A DNA stretch of 64,000 nt, from the NCBI GenBank assembly GCA_017559845.1, contig JAFYQQ010000004.1, positions 1 to 64,000 on the forward strand, in the 5' to 3' direction. Made by a program: the position numbers and the translations under genes. This stretch comes from Bacteroidaceae bacterium. GTDB lineage: Bacteria > Bacteroidota > Bacteroidia > Bacteroidales > Bacteroidaceae. This document shows, in pieces, positions 16,663 through 25,946 of this stretch. The notes under the pieces were generated by a model. That model was given only the letters and a program-made list of their open reading frames with translations, was not told the origin of the DNA and did no database searches. Position 1 is the stretch's first letter. Each line of letters starts with the position of its first letter.

Positions 16663-17886
16663 CTATTCGTAACGGATGGCTTCAATGGGATCCATGCGTG
16701 CGGCTTTTCGCGCAGGGACATAGCCGAAGAAGATGCCGATAAAGGCGCATACGCAGAAGCTTACGCCTACGCTCCACAAAGGAACGCTACTGGGGAACAT
16801 GAAGACATTCTTTGCCAGCCAACTACCACCGTAGCCCAGGCCAATACCCAACAGAGCGCCGGTCAGGCTGATCATAATACTTTCAATGAGGAACTGGCTC
16901 ATGATGTCTATGCCTCTTGCGCCTACACTCATTCTCAATCCGATTTCCTTGGTGCGTTCCGTCACACTCACCAGCATGATGTTCATGATGCCGATGCCTG
17001 CCACAAGCAAGGAGAATGCGGCAGCCACAACCAAGATTACGGTAATGGTGTCCATGGTGCTTCCCATCGTCTCCATCATCTCCTGTTGCGAACGGATTGT
17101 GAAGTTGTCTTCGGCCTCGTCCTTGATCTTATGATTTCTTCTGAGGATGGCAGACAACTCGTCAATGGCCTTTTCGCTTAGTTCCTCGCTTAATGCGCTC
17201 ACAATGATGCTGTTGAAATAGGTCTGAGCTGCAATACGCTTCATGACGGTGGAGTAAGGGGCAATGATGACATTGTCCTGGTCCATACCCCAGTTGTTGT
17301 ATCCTTTTGATTTGAGGATGCCCACAATGCGGAAAGGAATGCTCTTGAAACGGATGGTCTTGCCCACGGCGTCATAATCCTTGCTTCCGAAAAGCTCTTC
17401 TACAACCGTGGTTCCCACTACGCACACCTTGGTGCTCTTCTTGATGTCTTCCTCGGTAAAGCAGTCACCGTCCTTCAGTTGCCACAACTTGATGTCGAGG
17501 TATTCCGAACTTCCACCGTAAATGGTGGTGTTGGTGTTGTTGGCGCCGTATATGGCCTGTCCTCCGCTGCTTACTTCTGGGCTTACCTTGGTTACCAGGG
17601 AGGCTTCGTTCATGATGCTTTCATAGTCGGCCATTTTCAGTGTCTGCATGGCGCTTGGGTCCTGGCGCACACCGCCTCTCATACTGGCTCCGGGGCGTAT
17701 GGTCAGTAGGTTGGTTCCCATTTTGCTTAACTCGGCACGCACACTCTCTTTGGAGCCTTGTCCGATGGCCATCATGATAATGACCGCTGCCACGCCGATA
17801 ATGATACCCAGCATGCTTAGGAAAGAGCGGAACTTATTGCTCAGAATGGCAGTGAAAGCCACTTTTAATAAATTTATTATACTCAC
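16663..17886 (-). CDS. macB: MacB-type ABC transporter permease
   Basis: The 407-residue protein has the MacB layout: an N-terminal helix (residues ~15-40, FRSFLSMLGIIIGVAAVIIMM), a ~220-residue periplasmic MacB_PCD domain and three C-terminal FtsX helices with NIMLVSVTERTKEIGLRMSVGA. The start codon appears to be GTG at 17886, the first codon of SIINLLKVAF. It works with the separate ATPase and MacA upstream and the TolC-family channel, so the operon order is tolC-macA-ATPase-permease. Confidence 0.9.
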   Translation of the reverse strand: MSIINLLKVAFTAILSNKFRSFLSMLGIIIGVAAVIIMMAIGQGSKESVRAELSKMGTNLLTIRPGASMRGGVRQDPSAMQTLKMADYESIMNEASLVTKVSPEVSSGGQAIYGANNTNTTIYGGSSEYLDIKLWQLKDGDCFTEEDIKKSTKVCVVGTTVVEELFGSKDYDAVGKTIRFKSIPFRIVGILKSKGYNNWGMDQDNVIIAPYSTVMKRIAAQTYFNSIIVSALSEELSEKAIDELSAILRRNHKIKDEAEDNFTIRSQQEMMETMGSTMDTITVILVVAAAFSLLVAGIGIMNIMLVSVTERTKEIGLRMSVGARGIDIMSQFLIESIMISLTGALLGIGLGYGGSWLAKNVFMFPSSVPLWSVGVSFCVCAFIGIFFGYVPARKAARMDPIEAIRYE

Positions 17887-17934
17887 TTTGTTGCTGATTT
17901 CTTAGGTTTTACAATCGGGAAAGTGTTATGTCGG

Positions 17935-18699
17935 TCAGTCGTCCTGCTGCTTGGGCAGTGCAGCCAGTGCGGCTGCGGCATCCATGACGTTGGTGTTCTG
18001 TACATCTTCCCTTATCTTGCCGTCGCGTAGTACGATGTTTCTGCTGCTGTATTGTGCAATTTCGGGATTGTGTGTAACAAAGATGATGGTTCTGCCTTGT
18101 TTGTGCAGTTCTTGGAAGAGGCACAGAATCTCGAACGATGTGCGGGTGTCCAGGTTACCGGTGGCTTCGTCGGCCAATACCACAGCTGGATTGTTCACCA
18201 GTGCGCGTGCAATCGCCACGCGCTGCATTTGGCCTCCGGACATCTGGTTGCTTTTGTGGTCTAGCCTGTCGCCCAGTCCTACGGCTTTCAAGGCATTGAT
18301 GGCAGCTTCCCTTCGTTCCTTTGCAGAATAATTCTTGTTGTACATAAGGGGCAGTTCCACGTTCTCTACAGCCGTGGTTTTGGCCAAAAGATTGTAGTTC
18401 TGGAAGATGAAGCCAATCTTGCGGTTGCGCAGTACGGCTCTCTCGCTTCGGCGCATCTTGCGTACTGGCGTTCCGTCCAAAATATATTCTCCGCTTGTGG
18501 GGGTGTCCAGGCATCCGAGTTGGTTAAGCAGTGTGCTCTTTCCGGATCCGGAGGTTCCCATGATGGTGACGAATTCTCCTTCGTGAATCTTGAAACTGAC
18601 TCCGCGCAATGCCTTGACCACCTCGCTGCCCACGCGAAATTCCCTTCTCACGTTCTGCAGTTCAATGACAACCTTGGCGTCTTTCTTGGTCTCTTGCAT
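17935..18699 (-). CDS. MacB-type ABC transporter ATP-binding protein
   Basis: The 254-residue protein has Walker A GTSGSGKST, Q-loop FQNYNLLAKTT, signature SGGQMQRVAIARALV, Walker B VVLADEATGNLDT and H-loop FVTHNPE. It belongs to the LolD/MacB ATPase group. A ~25-residue C-terminal extension rich in Ala and ending KQQDD is unusual. It lies 13 bp after macA, and the permease follows after 48 bp. Confidence 0.92.
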   Translation of the reverse strand: MQETKKDAKVVIELQNVRREFRVGSEVVKALRGVSFKIHEGEFVTIMGTSGSGKSTLLNQLGCLDTPTSGEYILDGTPVRKMRRSERAVLRNRKIGFIFQNYNLLAKTTAVENVELPLMYNKNYSAKERREAAINALKAVGLGDRLDHKSNQMSGGQMQRVAIARALVNNPAVVLADEATGNLDTRTSFEILCLFQELHKQGRTIIFVTHNPEIAQYSSRNIVLRDGKIREDVQNTNVMDAAAALAALPKQQDD

Positions 18700-18712
18700 G
18701 GTTCCCTGCTTT

Positions 18713-19876
18713 TTATTTCTTCTTTTGGTTCCTATTTTTGGGCTGTGGCATGAAGGGGTTGGCGTTCATTTGCTTCATTTCTCCTTCAGGCATTACAACC
18801 TGGATTTCGGTAATGATCTCGGTTCCGGGTGACAGCCCTTCAAGTACTTGTGTCAGTGTGCCGTTGGTCATGCCGGTCTTCACGGGCATAGCTTTTAGTA
18901 CAGCGCCTTCCTTCACCCATACCTTGCTCTTTCCCTCAGCATTTTGTATGGTTTCTCCGTCAGAAAGCATGGCTTCGTTGGGGGTAAAGCGCAATGCCTT
19001 GTTGGGGATGGTAAGGATGTCTTTCATCTCTAGTGTAAAGATGTTTACGTTGGCTGTGAGTCCGGGCTTCAGTTTCAAGTCTTCGTTGGGAGCGCTGATG
19101 ACCACTTCATAAGTTACTACATTGCTCTCTGCTGCGGCTTCCTGGCGTACCTGGCTTACGAATCCTTGGAAGGTCTCTTCCGGGAAAGCGTCTACGGTGA
19201 ATGTAACGCGTTGTCCTTCTTTAACCTCGCCTATGTCGGCCTCGTCCACGTTTGCGATTACGCGCATGTCCGTCAAGTCCTTGGCGATGGTGAAGAGGGT
19301 GGGGGTGTTGAAACTACTGGCTACGGTCTGTCCCTCTTCCACAGCCTTGCTCAGTACCACTCCGTCAATAGGGCTGGTGATAGTGGCATATCCCAGGTTG
19401 GTCTGTGCTTTCTTCACGTTTTCCTTGTGGTTGGTAAGGGTCTGCTGTGCCTTGATGAATGATAGTCTGGCCTGTTCGTATTCGTTGGCGCTGATGAGTC
19501 CCTTCTCATGCAAGGTCTTGTAGCGCTCGTGGTTGGCTTTCTGATAGTCCAGTTCGCTCTGTGCGCTGTTCAGGCTGGCTTTGGCACTGCTCAGTTCGCT
19601 CATCAGGTTGGTGCGGTCCAGTTCTGCAATCACGTCTCCGGCCTTCACCACGCTGTTGTAGTCCACATATAGCTTGCTTACGATACCGCTTACCTGTGTA
19701 CCCACGGTTACGCTGGTTACCGGTTCAATGGTACCTGTAGCCGTAACGCTGGTGGTGATGTCTTGTACCACCGCTTCAGCGGTCCTGTATGTAAATTCGC
19801 TCTTTTTCTCGCATCCGCTCCACATGGCAGTTGCCAATAGCAGCGTTGTCAGCGTCATTATGTTGTTCTTTTTCAT
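18713..19876 (-). CDS. macA: MacA-like periplasmic adaptor lipoprotein
   Basis: The 387-residue membrane fusion protein has a lipobox WSGC (Cys22), a biotinyl-lipoyl half-motif VGTQVSGIVSKLYVDYNSVVKAGD, a long coiled-coil hairpin (residues ~95-165), the second lipoyl half TSPIDGVVLSKAVEEGQTV and a beta-barrel domain. The C-terminal tail is rich in Met, Pro, Asn and Lys (NPFMPQPKNRNQKKK). It bridges the ABC permease and the TolC-type channel. Confidence 0.92.
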   Translation of the reverse strand: MKKNNIMTLTTLLLATAMWSGCEKKSEFTYRTAEAVVQDITTSVTATGTIEPVTSVTVGTQVSGIVSKLYVDYNSVVKAGDVIAELDRTNLMSELSSAKASLNSAQSELDYQKANHERYKTLHEKGLISANEYEQARLSFIKAQQTLTNHKENVKKAQTNLGYATITSPIDGVVLSKAVEEGQTVASSFNTPTLFTIAKDLTDMRVIANVDEADIGEVKEGQRVTFTVDAFPEETFQGFVSQVRQEAAAESNVVTYEVVISAPNEDLKLKPGLTANVNIFTLEMKDILTIPNKALRFTPNEAMLSDGETIQNAEGKSKVWVKEGAVLKAMPVKTGMTNGTLTQVLEGLSPGTEIITEIQVVMPEGEMKQMNANPFMPQPKNRNQKKK

Positions 19877-19928
19877 TGTTTGTGATATTGAATGATATGA
19901 TAGTGTTTACTGTTGTTTGTCGGTCTTG

Positions 19929-21266
19929 TTACAGTTTGATGGGTTCGCCTGTGTAGAACTTCAGCAGTTGGATGTTGAGTAGCGTCAAATACTTGCTCTG
20001 CAACAGGTCCTGTTCTGCCTTGATCAAGTTGTCGCGTCCCTGCAATACGTCCACCACGTTTTTCAGTCCGTTCTGAAATTGTTCGTTCAACAGTTCAAAA
20101 CTGGCCTGTTGGCTTTTCACGCGGTCCTTGGCTGCCAGATAGTTCTGTTGGTTGTTGTTGGCGTTCAGCCAGTATTGCTCAATGGTGCTGCTCAGCGTGT
20201 TCTTCTTGTCCTGGAGATCCAGCTGGCTGCTTGCCTTTTTCAACTTGGCTTGTTTTACATTGCTCTGGTTACGGCGGTTGTCAAACACGGGTACGCTTAC
20301 CGTTACGCCGGCGCTCATGTTCAGGTTGGTCTTCATCTGCGCCTTTGTACTCTTCTGGCTGGCGCTGTAGTGGCTGTCGCCTAGGCTTGCGCTCATGCTT
20401 ACTGTGGGTAGGTAGCCGCGCTTGGCAATGTCCAGATTCAGGTTGGCTGCCTCGATGCCCAGTTCCGCGCTTTTGATTTCCGGCCTGGTCATCAGTGCCT
20501 TGTCATAGGCTTCCTTCGCGTCGGGTATCATGCCTGTTACGCTCTCGTCGTCGGGTATTTCCGCTGCCACGTTGAAGTTCTGGTCTATGCCCAGTTCCAA
20601 CAGGGCCTTGAGCTGGCGCTTGTAGTTGGCAATCTGTGTCTTGCTGTTCACCACGTCATACTTGGCGCTGCTCAATTGTGATTCCAGCTGCAGGGCGTCG
20701 GCTTTGGCCATCAGTCCCTGCTCCACCATCTCCAGTCCGCGCTTGTACTGGCTTTCGGCGGTCTCCTGCATCTTCTCGTTCACCTTGATGGCTTCCTGGG
20801 TGTACAGAATCTGCACATAGAGTTGTGCTATCTGTTCCTGAATGCTCATCTCGCTCTGGGTGGTGTTCAGTTCGGCAATCTCGTTCTGGAGCTTCTGTGC
20901 CTCAATGTTCTTCTGGTTGATGCCTCCGTTCCAGATGGTCCACGAGGCGTTTACGCCATAGGAACCCTGATACGTCACCTTGCTGCTGGTGTTTGTTACC
21001 TGGCCGTTCTGCACAAGGGCCGTGTTCTCTTCAAAGGGTCTGTAGCCCATGCTTTGGCTTGTGTTCACACGCAGGCTCGGCAACAACTGGCCTTTGTTGA
21101 GCCACAGGTTCACCTCGCCTTCCTTTTCGCTGATCTGATTCTTTTGGATCTGTATGTTGTGGGTTAGGGCATGGTCAATGCAGTCTTGCAGGCTCCATGT
21201 CTTCTGCGCCTGGGCATGTCCAAAACATACAGGGCTAAAAAAGAGCAATAAAAGTGCTTTCTTCAT
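19929..21266 (-). CDS. TolC family outer membrane channel (MacAB operon)
   Basis: The 445-residue outer membrane efflux protein has a signal peptide (KKALLLLFFSPVCFGHAQAQ), then TWSLQDCIDHALTHNIQIQKNQ and the two-fold repeated coiled-coil/barrel pattern of TolC. It ends YLTLLNIQLLKFYTGEPIKL. ATG 21266 directly begins the signal peptide. It is the first gene of the efflux operon; macA follows after 52 bp. Confidence 0.92.
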   Translation of the reverse strand: MKKALLLLFFSPVCFGHAQAQKTWSLQDCIDHALTHNIQIQKNQISEKEGEVNLWLNKGQLLPSLRVNTSQSMGYRPFEENTALVQNGQVTNTSSKVTYQGSYGVNASWTIWNGGINQKNIEAQKLQNEIAELNTTQSEMSIQEQIAQLYVQILYTQEAIKVNEKMQETAESQYKRGLEMVEQGLMAKADALQLESQLSSAKYDVVNSKTQIANYKRQLKALLELGIDQNFNVAAEIPDDESVTGMIPDAKEAYDKALMTRPEIKSAELGIEAANLNLDIAKRGYLPTVSMSASLGDSHYSASQKSTKAQMKTNLNMSAGVTVSVPVFDNRRNQSNVKQAKLKKASSQLDLQDKKNTLSSTIEQYWLNANNNQQNYLAAKDRVKSQQASFELLNEQFQNGLKNVVDVLQGRDNLIKAEQDLLQSKYLTLLNIQLLKFYTGEPIKL

Positions 21267-21414
21267 TATATCCGTTTTTGTTTGTAATTCTAAAATCACA
21301 CAAAATTACATAATAATCTACACATGCGCAAACAAAGACCTCAATTTTGTGGCGTTTAAGGCCTAAAAAGTCAATAATGTCCTTTTTGGATTTTCTGAGG
21401 TGTTTTTTTTTATG

Positions 21415-21422
21415 TATCTTTG
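21415..21422 (+). promoter_or_regulatory. -7 box TATCTTTG for riboflavin synthase
   Basis: It is an exact consensus box 33 bp before ATG 21456. No FMN riboswitch-like sequence was noticed in the short leader. Confidence 0.65.
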
Positions 21423-21455
21423 CGCTGTTTAACATTAAAAGACAGCATCAGAATT

Positions 21456-22058
21456 ATGTTTTCCGGAATAGTAGAGGACAAGGCACGTGTAACGGCCATT
21501 GAGCATGATCAGGACAATGTACACTTCACCCTTACCTGCTCCTTTGTGGACGAATTGTCCATTGACCAGAGTGTGGCGCACAACGGAGTGTGCTTAACCG
21601 TAGTGAGAATTGAGGACAACACCTATACCGTAACCGCCATGCGCGAGACGCTCGAATGCACAAATCTCGGTCTGCTTCAAGTGGGTGATGAGGTGAACCT
21701 GGAGCGTTCCATGCTCATGAACGGACGTCTGGATGGACACATCGTGCAGGGACATGTTGATCGCACAGCTGTTTGCACCGATGTGCAGGATCAGGAGGGA
21801 AGCTTCCAGTTTACCTTCCGTTATGAGGTTGAACCCACAGATGTGGCGCATGGCTATTTCACTGTGGACAAGGGAAGCGTAACCGTCAATGGTGTAAGCC
21901 TAACTGTATGCCGCCCCACGGCGGACACTTTCCAGGTGTGCATCATTCCCTACACCTTTGAGCATACCAACTTCAAGCACATCAAGGTGGGAATGGTTGT
22001 GAACATCGAGTTTGACATCATCGGAAAATACATAGCACGCATGCAGAATCTATCTTGA
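21456..22058 (+). CDS. ribE: Riboflavin synthase alpha chain
   Basis: It converts two 6,7-dimethyl-8-ribityllumazine molecules to riboflavin. The 200-residue protein begins MFSGIVEDKARV, the family's normal N-terminus, and shows the internal duplication of two lumazine-binding barrels: SVAHNGVCLTV and GSVTVNGVSLTV each start the substrate site, with LMNGRLDGHIVQGHVD between. The real start is ATG 21456. It is monocistronic with its own promoter and terminator. Confidence 0.95.
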   Translation: MFSGIVEDKARVTAIEHDQDNVHFTLTCSFVDELSIDQSVAHNGVCLTVVRIEDNTYTVTAMRETLECTNLGLLQVGDEVNLERSMLMNGRLDGHIVQGHVDRTAVCTDVQDQEGSFQFTFRYEVEPTDVAHGYFTVDKGSVTVNGVSLTVCRPTADTFQVCIIPYTFEHTNFKHIKVGMVVNIEFDIIGKYIARMQNLS

Positions 22059-22086
22059 CGGCTTTTTCTGTGTGTGCGGTTTATTT

Positions 22087-22114
22087 AGGGCAGGCTTTTG
22101 TGTCTGCCTTTTTT
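22087..22114 (+). terminator. Intrinsic terminator after ribE
   Basis: AGGGCAG (22087-22093) pairs with CTGCCTT (22104-22110) with one G-T wobble, followed by a T-run to 22114. The remaining 22115-22421 holds no convincing gene or repeat. Confidence 0.7.
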
Positions 22115-22421
22115 GTGTCGTGTTGTCGGTTGTTCTTTTACTTTGGTTGTCGGTTTTTCGCCTATTTTGTAAAATTTTATTGGAATAGCCTGATTCGGTG
22201 ATGATTGCCGTATTTTTTTGTGTGGCGAAGGAAAAAATTCTGCTACGCCATGCCATAATTTTTCTCATGCCATGCGTTTGGAGGGTGGTAAAGATTTTTG
22301 AAGTTTGCTATGCGATTTCAAACACAACCAACGGCTATTCAAGACGAAGGGCCGTGAACTACAAATGAGTTGGAATAGTGTTTGCAGTCCACAGCCCAGT
22401 GATTGGAACCGAAAGGTTTTG

Positions 22422-23336
22422 TTATTCAAATATTTCCATCATGGGACGGCCAATCCATACTTGGGGCTGTTCCAGACCGAAAATGCGTGCAATGGTGGAT
22501 GCGCAGTCATATTGCATCATGCTGTCTTCAATCTTAACACCTTTCTTGATGCCCTTTCCGGCAATGATGAAGGGAGTTTCCATTTCGGTAAGTGACTTGC
22601 CGCCGTGTCCCTTGTTGATGCCGCCATGGTCGGATGTAACAATGAAGATGGTGTTCTCGTAGATGCCGGCTTCCTTGGTTGCTTCAATGATTTCTCCAAT
22701 GTATGTGTCCAGTTCCTTCAGGTTGGCATAATATTCGGGAGTGTCATGGCCAATGGCGTGGCCAACATGGTCGGGGTTGTCATAAATGATGGCCGCAAGC
22801 GTGGGTTTCTTGTCCTTAATGTAGGCGCAGGCCATGTTTTTCAGCTCGTCGGTGTAGTTTTTTCCCTCGGGAGTCTGCGCATAATGGCTTGTGGAGAGGG
22901 TGTCCACGAGGTATTTGATGCCGTCCCACTCGTAAATGCAACCGATTTCTGTCTCCGGACGGGCTTTTCTGAGCACTTGGAAGATGGTGGGGAAGATGTC
23001 GTTGTCGCCCTTCACACGGGAGGGAATCTCGGGTGTCTTGGAACCCCACTCGGTGTATCCGTGAAGTTCGGGACAAGCACCCATAAACATACTGGCCCAG
23101 TTTACAGCACTTGACGAGGGCAGTACGGTGCGTTTTTCCAGGGTATAACAACCTTGTTCCATCAAGGCCTTTACGTTGGGCATTTCTGCTTTTTCCACAC
23201 TGTACGAGCCCCATCCGTCCAGGCCGATAAGGATGACGTGCTCGGCGACTGGCTTGTCTTTTCCGTTGGCAATGAATACTCCGATGGCAGTTACCAGGCA
23301 AATGGCCAGTGTTCCTAAGATCAGGTTCTTTTTCAT
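22422..23336 (-). CDS. Alkaline phosphatase superfamily phosphodiesterase/pyrophosphatase
   Basis: The 304-residue protein has an N-terminal signal anchor (LILGTLAICLVTAIGVFIA) and a type I phosphodiesterase/nucleotide pyrophosphatase domain. Metal-binding GLDGWGSYSV is followed by the nucleophile region VLPSSSAVNWASMFMG, the ligand segment YDNPDHVGHAIGHD and TSDHGGINKGHGG. The substrate is a phosphodiester or pyrophosphate of unknown identity, hydrolysed in the periplasm. ATG 23336 was chosen because longer frames start with TTG. Confidence 0.9.
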   Translation of the reverse strand: MKKNLILGTLAICLVTAIGVFIANGKDKPVAEHVILIGLDGWGSYSVEKAEMPNVKALMEQGCYTLEKRTVLPSSSAVNWASMFMGACPELHGYTEWGSKTPEIPSRVKGDNDIFPTIFQVLRKARPETEIGCIYEWDGIKYLVDTLSTSHYAQTPEGKNYTDELKNMACAYIKDKKPTLAAIIYDNPDHVGHAIGHDTPEYYANLKELDTYIGEIIEATKEAGIYENTIFIVTSDHGGINKGHGGKSLTEMETPFIIAGKGIKKGVKIEDSMMQYDCASTIARIFGLEQPQVWIGRPMMEIFE

Positions 23337-23500
23337 GTTTTGCAAATTTTAGATGTTATTATTGTGTTATTTCTTTTTCCTTGGTGTGCAATTAGTACAA
23401 AAGTAAGAAAACTTTTAATTGTAATAGCCAATTTTGTGCAATATTTTCATTTGTCTTTGGAATTTGCGCAGAAAGACAGACAAAATTCTTGGAAAAGTTG

Positions 23501-23508
23501 TATATTTG
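23501..23508 (+). promoter_or_regulatory. -7 box TATATTTG for threonine aldolase
   Basis: It matches TAnnTTTG and lies 37 bp before ATG 23546. Confidence 0.6.
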
Positions 23509-23545
23509 CATCGTTTGTTAACTAAATGAGTACATAATATTTTTC

Positions 23546-24583
23546 ATGAAAATACAATTTCAGTGTGACTATAACGAGGGTTGTGCTCCCGAGATTTTAA
23601 GTGCGCTTGCCCGCACGAACATGGAACAGAATGTAGGTTATGGCGAAGACCCGCATTGCGAGAACGCCCGTCGTCTCATTCGTGAAGCGTGCAAGGCTCC
23701 GCAGGCCGACGTGCATTTTCTTGTAGGCGGTACGCAGGTCAATGCCACGGTCATTAGTAGCATTTTGCGACCCTATCAGGGTGTTGTTGCGGCCGAAACG
23801 GGGCATATAGCCGTACACGAGACGGGTGCCATTGAGCATGGTGGACACAAGGTGATTGCCCTGCCGGCCAAAGATGGCAAGATTACGGCCGCGCAGATAC
23901 GTCATTGTGTGGCTGAACATTATGCCGAAGACGGCCCGGAGCATACTGTACAGCCTGGCATGGTCTACATTAGTTACTCCACGGAGTTTGGCACTTTGTA
24001 TAGCCTGAAGGAAATGGAGGAAATTCATGATGTGTGCGTGGAATTCGGACTGCCCTTGTTCGTTGACGGTGCGCGTCTGGGCTATGGCCTGGCTTCTCCG
24101 GCATCAGACGTTACGCTGCCCATGCTGGCACGTTTGGCAGATGTATTCTACCTTGGCGGCACCAAACAAGGAGCGCTCTTTGGCGAGGCGGTGGTGTTTG
24201 CCAATCCTTTATTGGCAAAGGATTTCCGCTATTGTATAAAGCAGGGTGGGGGAATGCTTGCCAAGGGCAGATTACTTGGCATCCAGTTTGAAACGCTGAT
24301 GCAGGACGACCTCTATATGCGTTTGGCTCGCCATGCAGTGAATGAGGCTTCACGCATCCGCGAGGTACTGTTGACGAAGGGATATTCCGAGGCGGTTGCC
24401 AGTCCCACCAACCAATTGTTCTTTACACTCCCGGACACGGACCTGGCAAAGCTTTCGGCCGATTTCCTTTTCTCCGTTTGGGGAAAGCCCGACCAGGAAC
24501 ATACAACCATCCGCATCTGTACAAGCTGGGGCACCTTGCCCGAGAATACGGACAAGCTGATTGATGCGCTGAAGGGGATTTAG
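23546..24583 (+). CDS. Threonine aldolase family PLP enzyme
   Basis: The 345-residue fold-type I PLP enzyme belongs to the beta-eliminating lyase/threonine aldolase family. The cofactor-binding Lys is K207 in YLGGTKQGALFGEA. The Asp that contacts the pyridine ring is in LFVDGARLGYGL. GYGEDPHCENARRLI and HIAVHETGAIEHGGHK are also family segments. It likely cleaves L-threonine or L-allo-threonine to glycine and acetaldehyde. It is cytoplasmic and monocistronic. Confidence 0.9.
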   Translation: MKIQFQCDYNEGCAPEILSALARTNMEQNVGYGEDPHCENARRLIREACKAPQADVHFLVGGTQVNATVISSILRPYQGVVAAETGHIAVHETGAIEHGGHKVIALPAKDGKITAAQIRHCVAEHYAEDGPEHTVQPGMVYISYSTEFGTLYSLKEMEEIHDVCVEFGLPLFVDGARLGYGLASPASDVTLPMLARLADVFYLGGTKQGALFGEAVVFANPLLAKDFRYCIKQGGGMLAKGRLLGIQFETLMQDDLYMRLARHAVNEASRIREVLLTKGYSEAVASPTNQLFFTLPDTDLAKLSADFLFSVWGKPDQEHTTIRICTSWGTLPENTDKLIDALKGI

Positions 24584-24591
24584 TTTTATTT

Positions 24592-24636
24592 TCTAGCGGT
24601 TCTAGAAGTTCTAGTTATTCTAGGCTTTCTAGGACC
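24592..24636. repeat. Five tandem 9-bp TCTAGnnnT units
   Basis: The units start at 24592, 24601, 24610, 24619 and 24628. Each begins TCTAG, and the first four end in T with three free bases between. They fill almost all of the gap between two convergent genes (stops at 24583 and 24639). CTAG is usually scarce in bacterial DNA, so five in 45 bp is not chance. Confidence 0.85.
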
Positions 24637-24638
24637 AA

Positions 24639-25946
24639 TTACCGGGTCTTGCGCTGGTATTCCGCTATGCGCTTCTGATAATCTGCACAGGCCGATGTAA
24701 GCGCGGCATGGCTTTGTGTGTGAAGCGTCACGGCATCCAGCAGTTCCGTCATGTCCATCGTTCCGGCATTGTATTGGTCTCGGCTTAGACGCAGATTCTC
24801 GTTGGCTTGTTCCACACTTTGGCGGGCAATCTCAATTTGGGCGTATGCTTCTTCCAGAGCGTTCCATGAAGTGATGATTTCTATGGCCAGCTTGTTTTTG
24901 GTGTCGCGCAGCTTGTTGCGGCTTTGTTCCAACGCCAGTTTGGCCTTTCGTATCTTGTGGTTTCCGCTCCACCAACTGCTGATAGGGACGGAAACGGTTG
25001 CCAGTCCTACCAGATTGCCTTGGTTGTCTTCCATCATGTTATAGTAGAGCCCGGCAGCCCCCACGGCTACTGTAGGCAGATTCTTTCCCCTTTCCATCTT
25101 AATTTGCAAGGCGTTGAGGTCTACCACTTTTTTCGTCATTTCTATCTCTTCTCGGTTGCCAAGAGCCTGGTCGGTTTGGACAAAGAAGGTCTCGGGCTTA
25201 GGCGGTGTGAGTATATTTTGTGCCTCAATGTCGAAGGTCAGCATGTCCGCTCCGCAAAGCTGTGCAAGGAGCAGACGAACCACCTCAATTCCGTTGTCTA
25301 ATTTAAGGCGCTGGCTGGCGGTCTCTTGTTTTTTCAGTTCCACTCTGAGCAAGTCGTTTCTTGTAGTTACTCCGGCATCCACAAATTTTTTGGTGAGGCC
25401 GTATACCTCGTTTAGTTGCTTTTCTGCCGCCTCGAGTGTGGCAATGTTTCCACGGAGTGCCACCAACTGCCAGTAGTAGTCGTGTACGTTCTGTATTACG
25501 TCCTTTTCCGTCATCTCAAATTCCAGATGCCTTACTTCGCGCTGCAGCTCGGCCATCTTGTTGGCATTGATTACTTGTCCTCCCATGTAGAGGGGCTGCA
25601 GAGCTGTAAGGGTGGCTACAACGCCTTTTTTTATCATGGAGAGAGGCATGGCTCCCATCTGTGGTACTTCCATTTGACCGCGCATAAGGTCCTTTGCTCC
25701 CACGAATCCGGCTCCCATGGCATTGATTTGCGGGAATATCTGTGTGAAGGCATACTTGCGGTCTTCGTCGGCCACTTCCACTTCCAGTCGTGCGTTCTTC
25801 ACCTCGGTATTGTTCTTTAGTGCCATCTCAATGCACTTGTCCAGTGCGAATTGCTGTTTTTGTGCCGCAACGGGCAAGGTGCAGAATGCGACAAGGCACC
25901 ATGCGGTCATACCTTTTATTGTCATATTGAATTGTGCCCTTTTCAT
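24639..25946 (-). CDS. TolC family outer membrane channel (RND operon)
   Basis: The 435-residue outer membrane efflux protein has a signal sequence (MTIKGMTAWCLVAFCTLPVAAQ) and the TolC duplication (FALDKCIEMALKNNTEVKNARLEVE, sampled in part; DQYNAGTMDMTELLDAVTLH near the end). The ATG overlaps the RND permease stop by 4 bp, which fixes the start at 25946. It completes the pump with the permease and adaptor encoded upstream. Confidence 0.92.
   Translation of the reverse strand: MKRAQFNMTIKGMTAWCLVAFCTLPVAAQKQQFALDKCIEMALKNNTEVKNARLEVEVADEDRKYAFTQIFPQINAMGAGFVGAKDLMRGQMEVPQMGAMPLSMIKKGVVATLTALQPLYMGGQVINANKMAELQREVRHLEFEMTEKDVIQNVHDYYWQLVALRGNIATLEAAEKQLNEVYGLTKKFVDAGVTTRNDLLRVELKKQETASQRLKLDNGIEVVRLLLAQLCGADMLTFDIEAQNILTPPKPETFFVQTDQALGNREEIEMTKKVVDLNALQIKMERGKNLPTVAVGAAGLYYNMMEDNQGNLVGLATVSVPISSWWSGNHKIRKAKLALEQSRNKLRDTKNKLAIEIITSWNALEEAYAQIEIARQSVEQANENLRLSRDQYNAGTMDMTELLDAVTLHTQSHAALTSACADYQKRIAEYQRKTR

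Noticed and set aside
21456-22058. FMN riboswitch before ribE
   Set aside because: The leader between the -7 box and ATG is only ~33 bp, too short for an RFN element.
22050-22268. 72-residue minus-strand basic protein
   Set aside because: It crosses the ribE terminator, has low-complexity Lys/Thr/Gln content and no start context.
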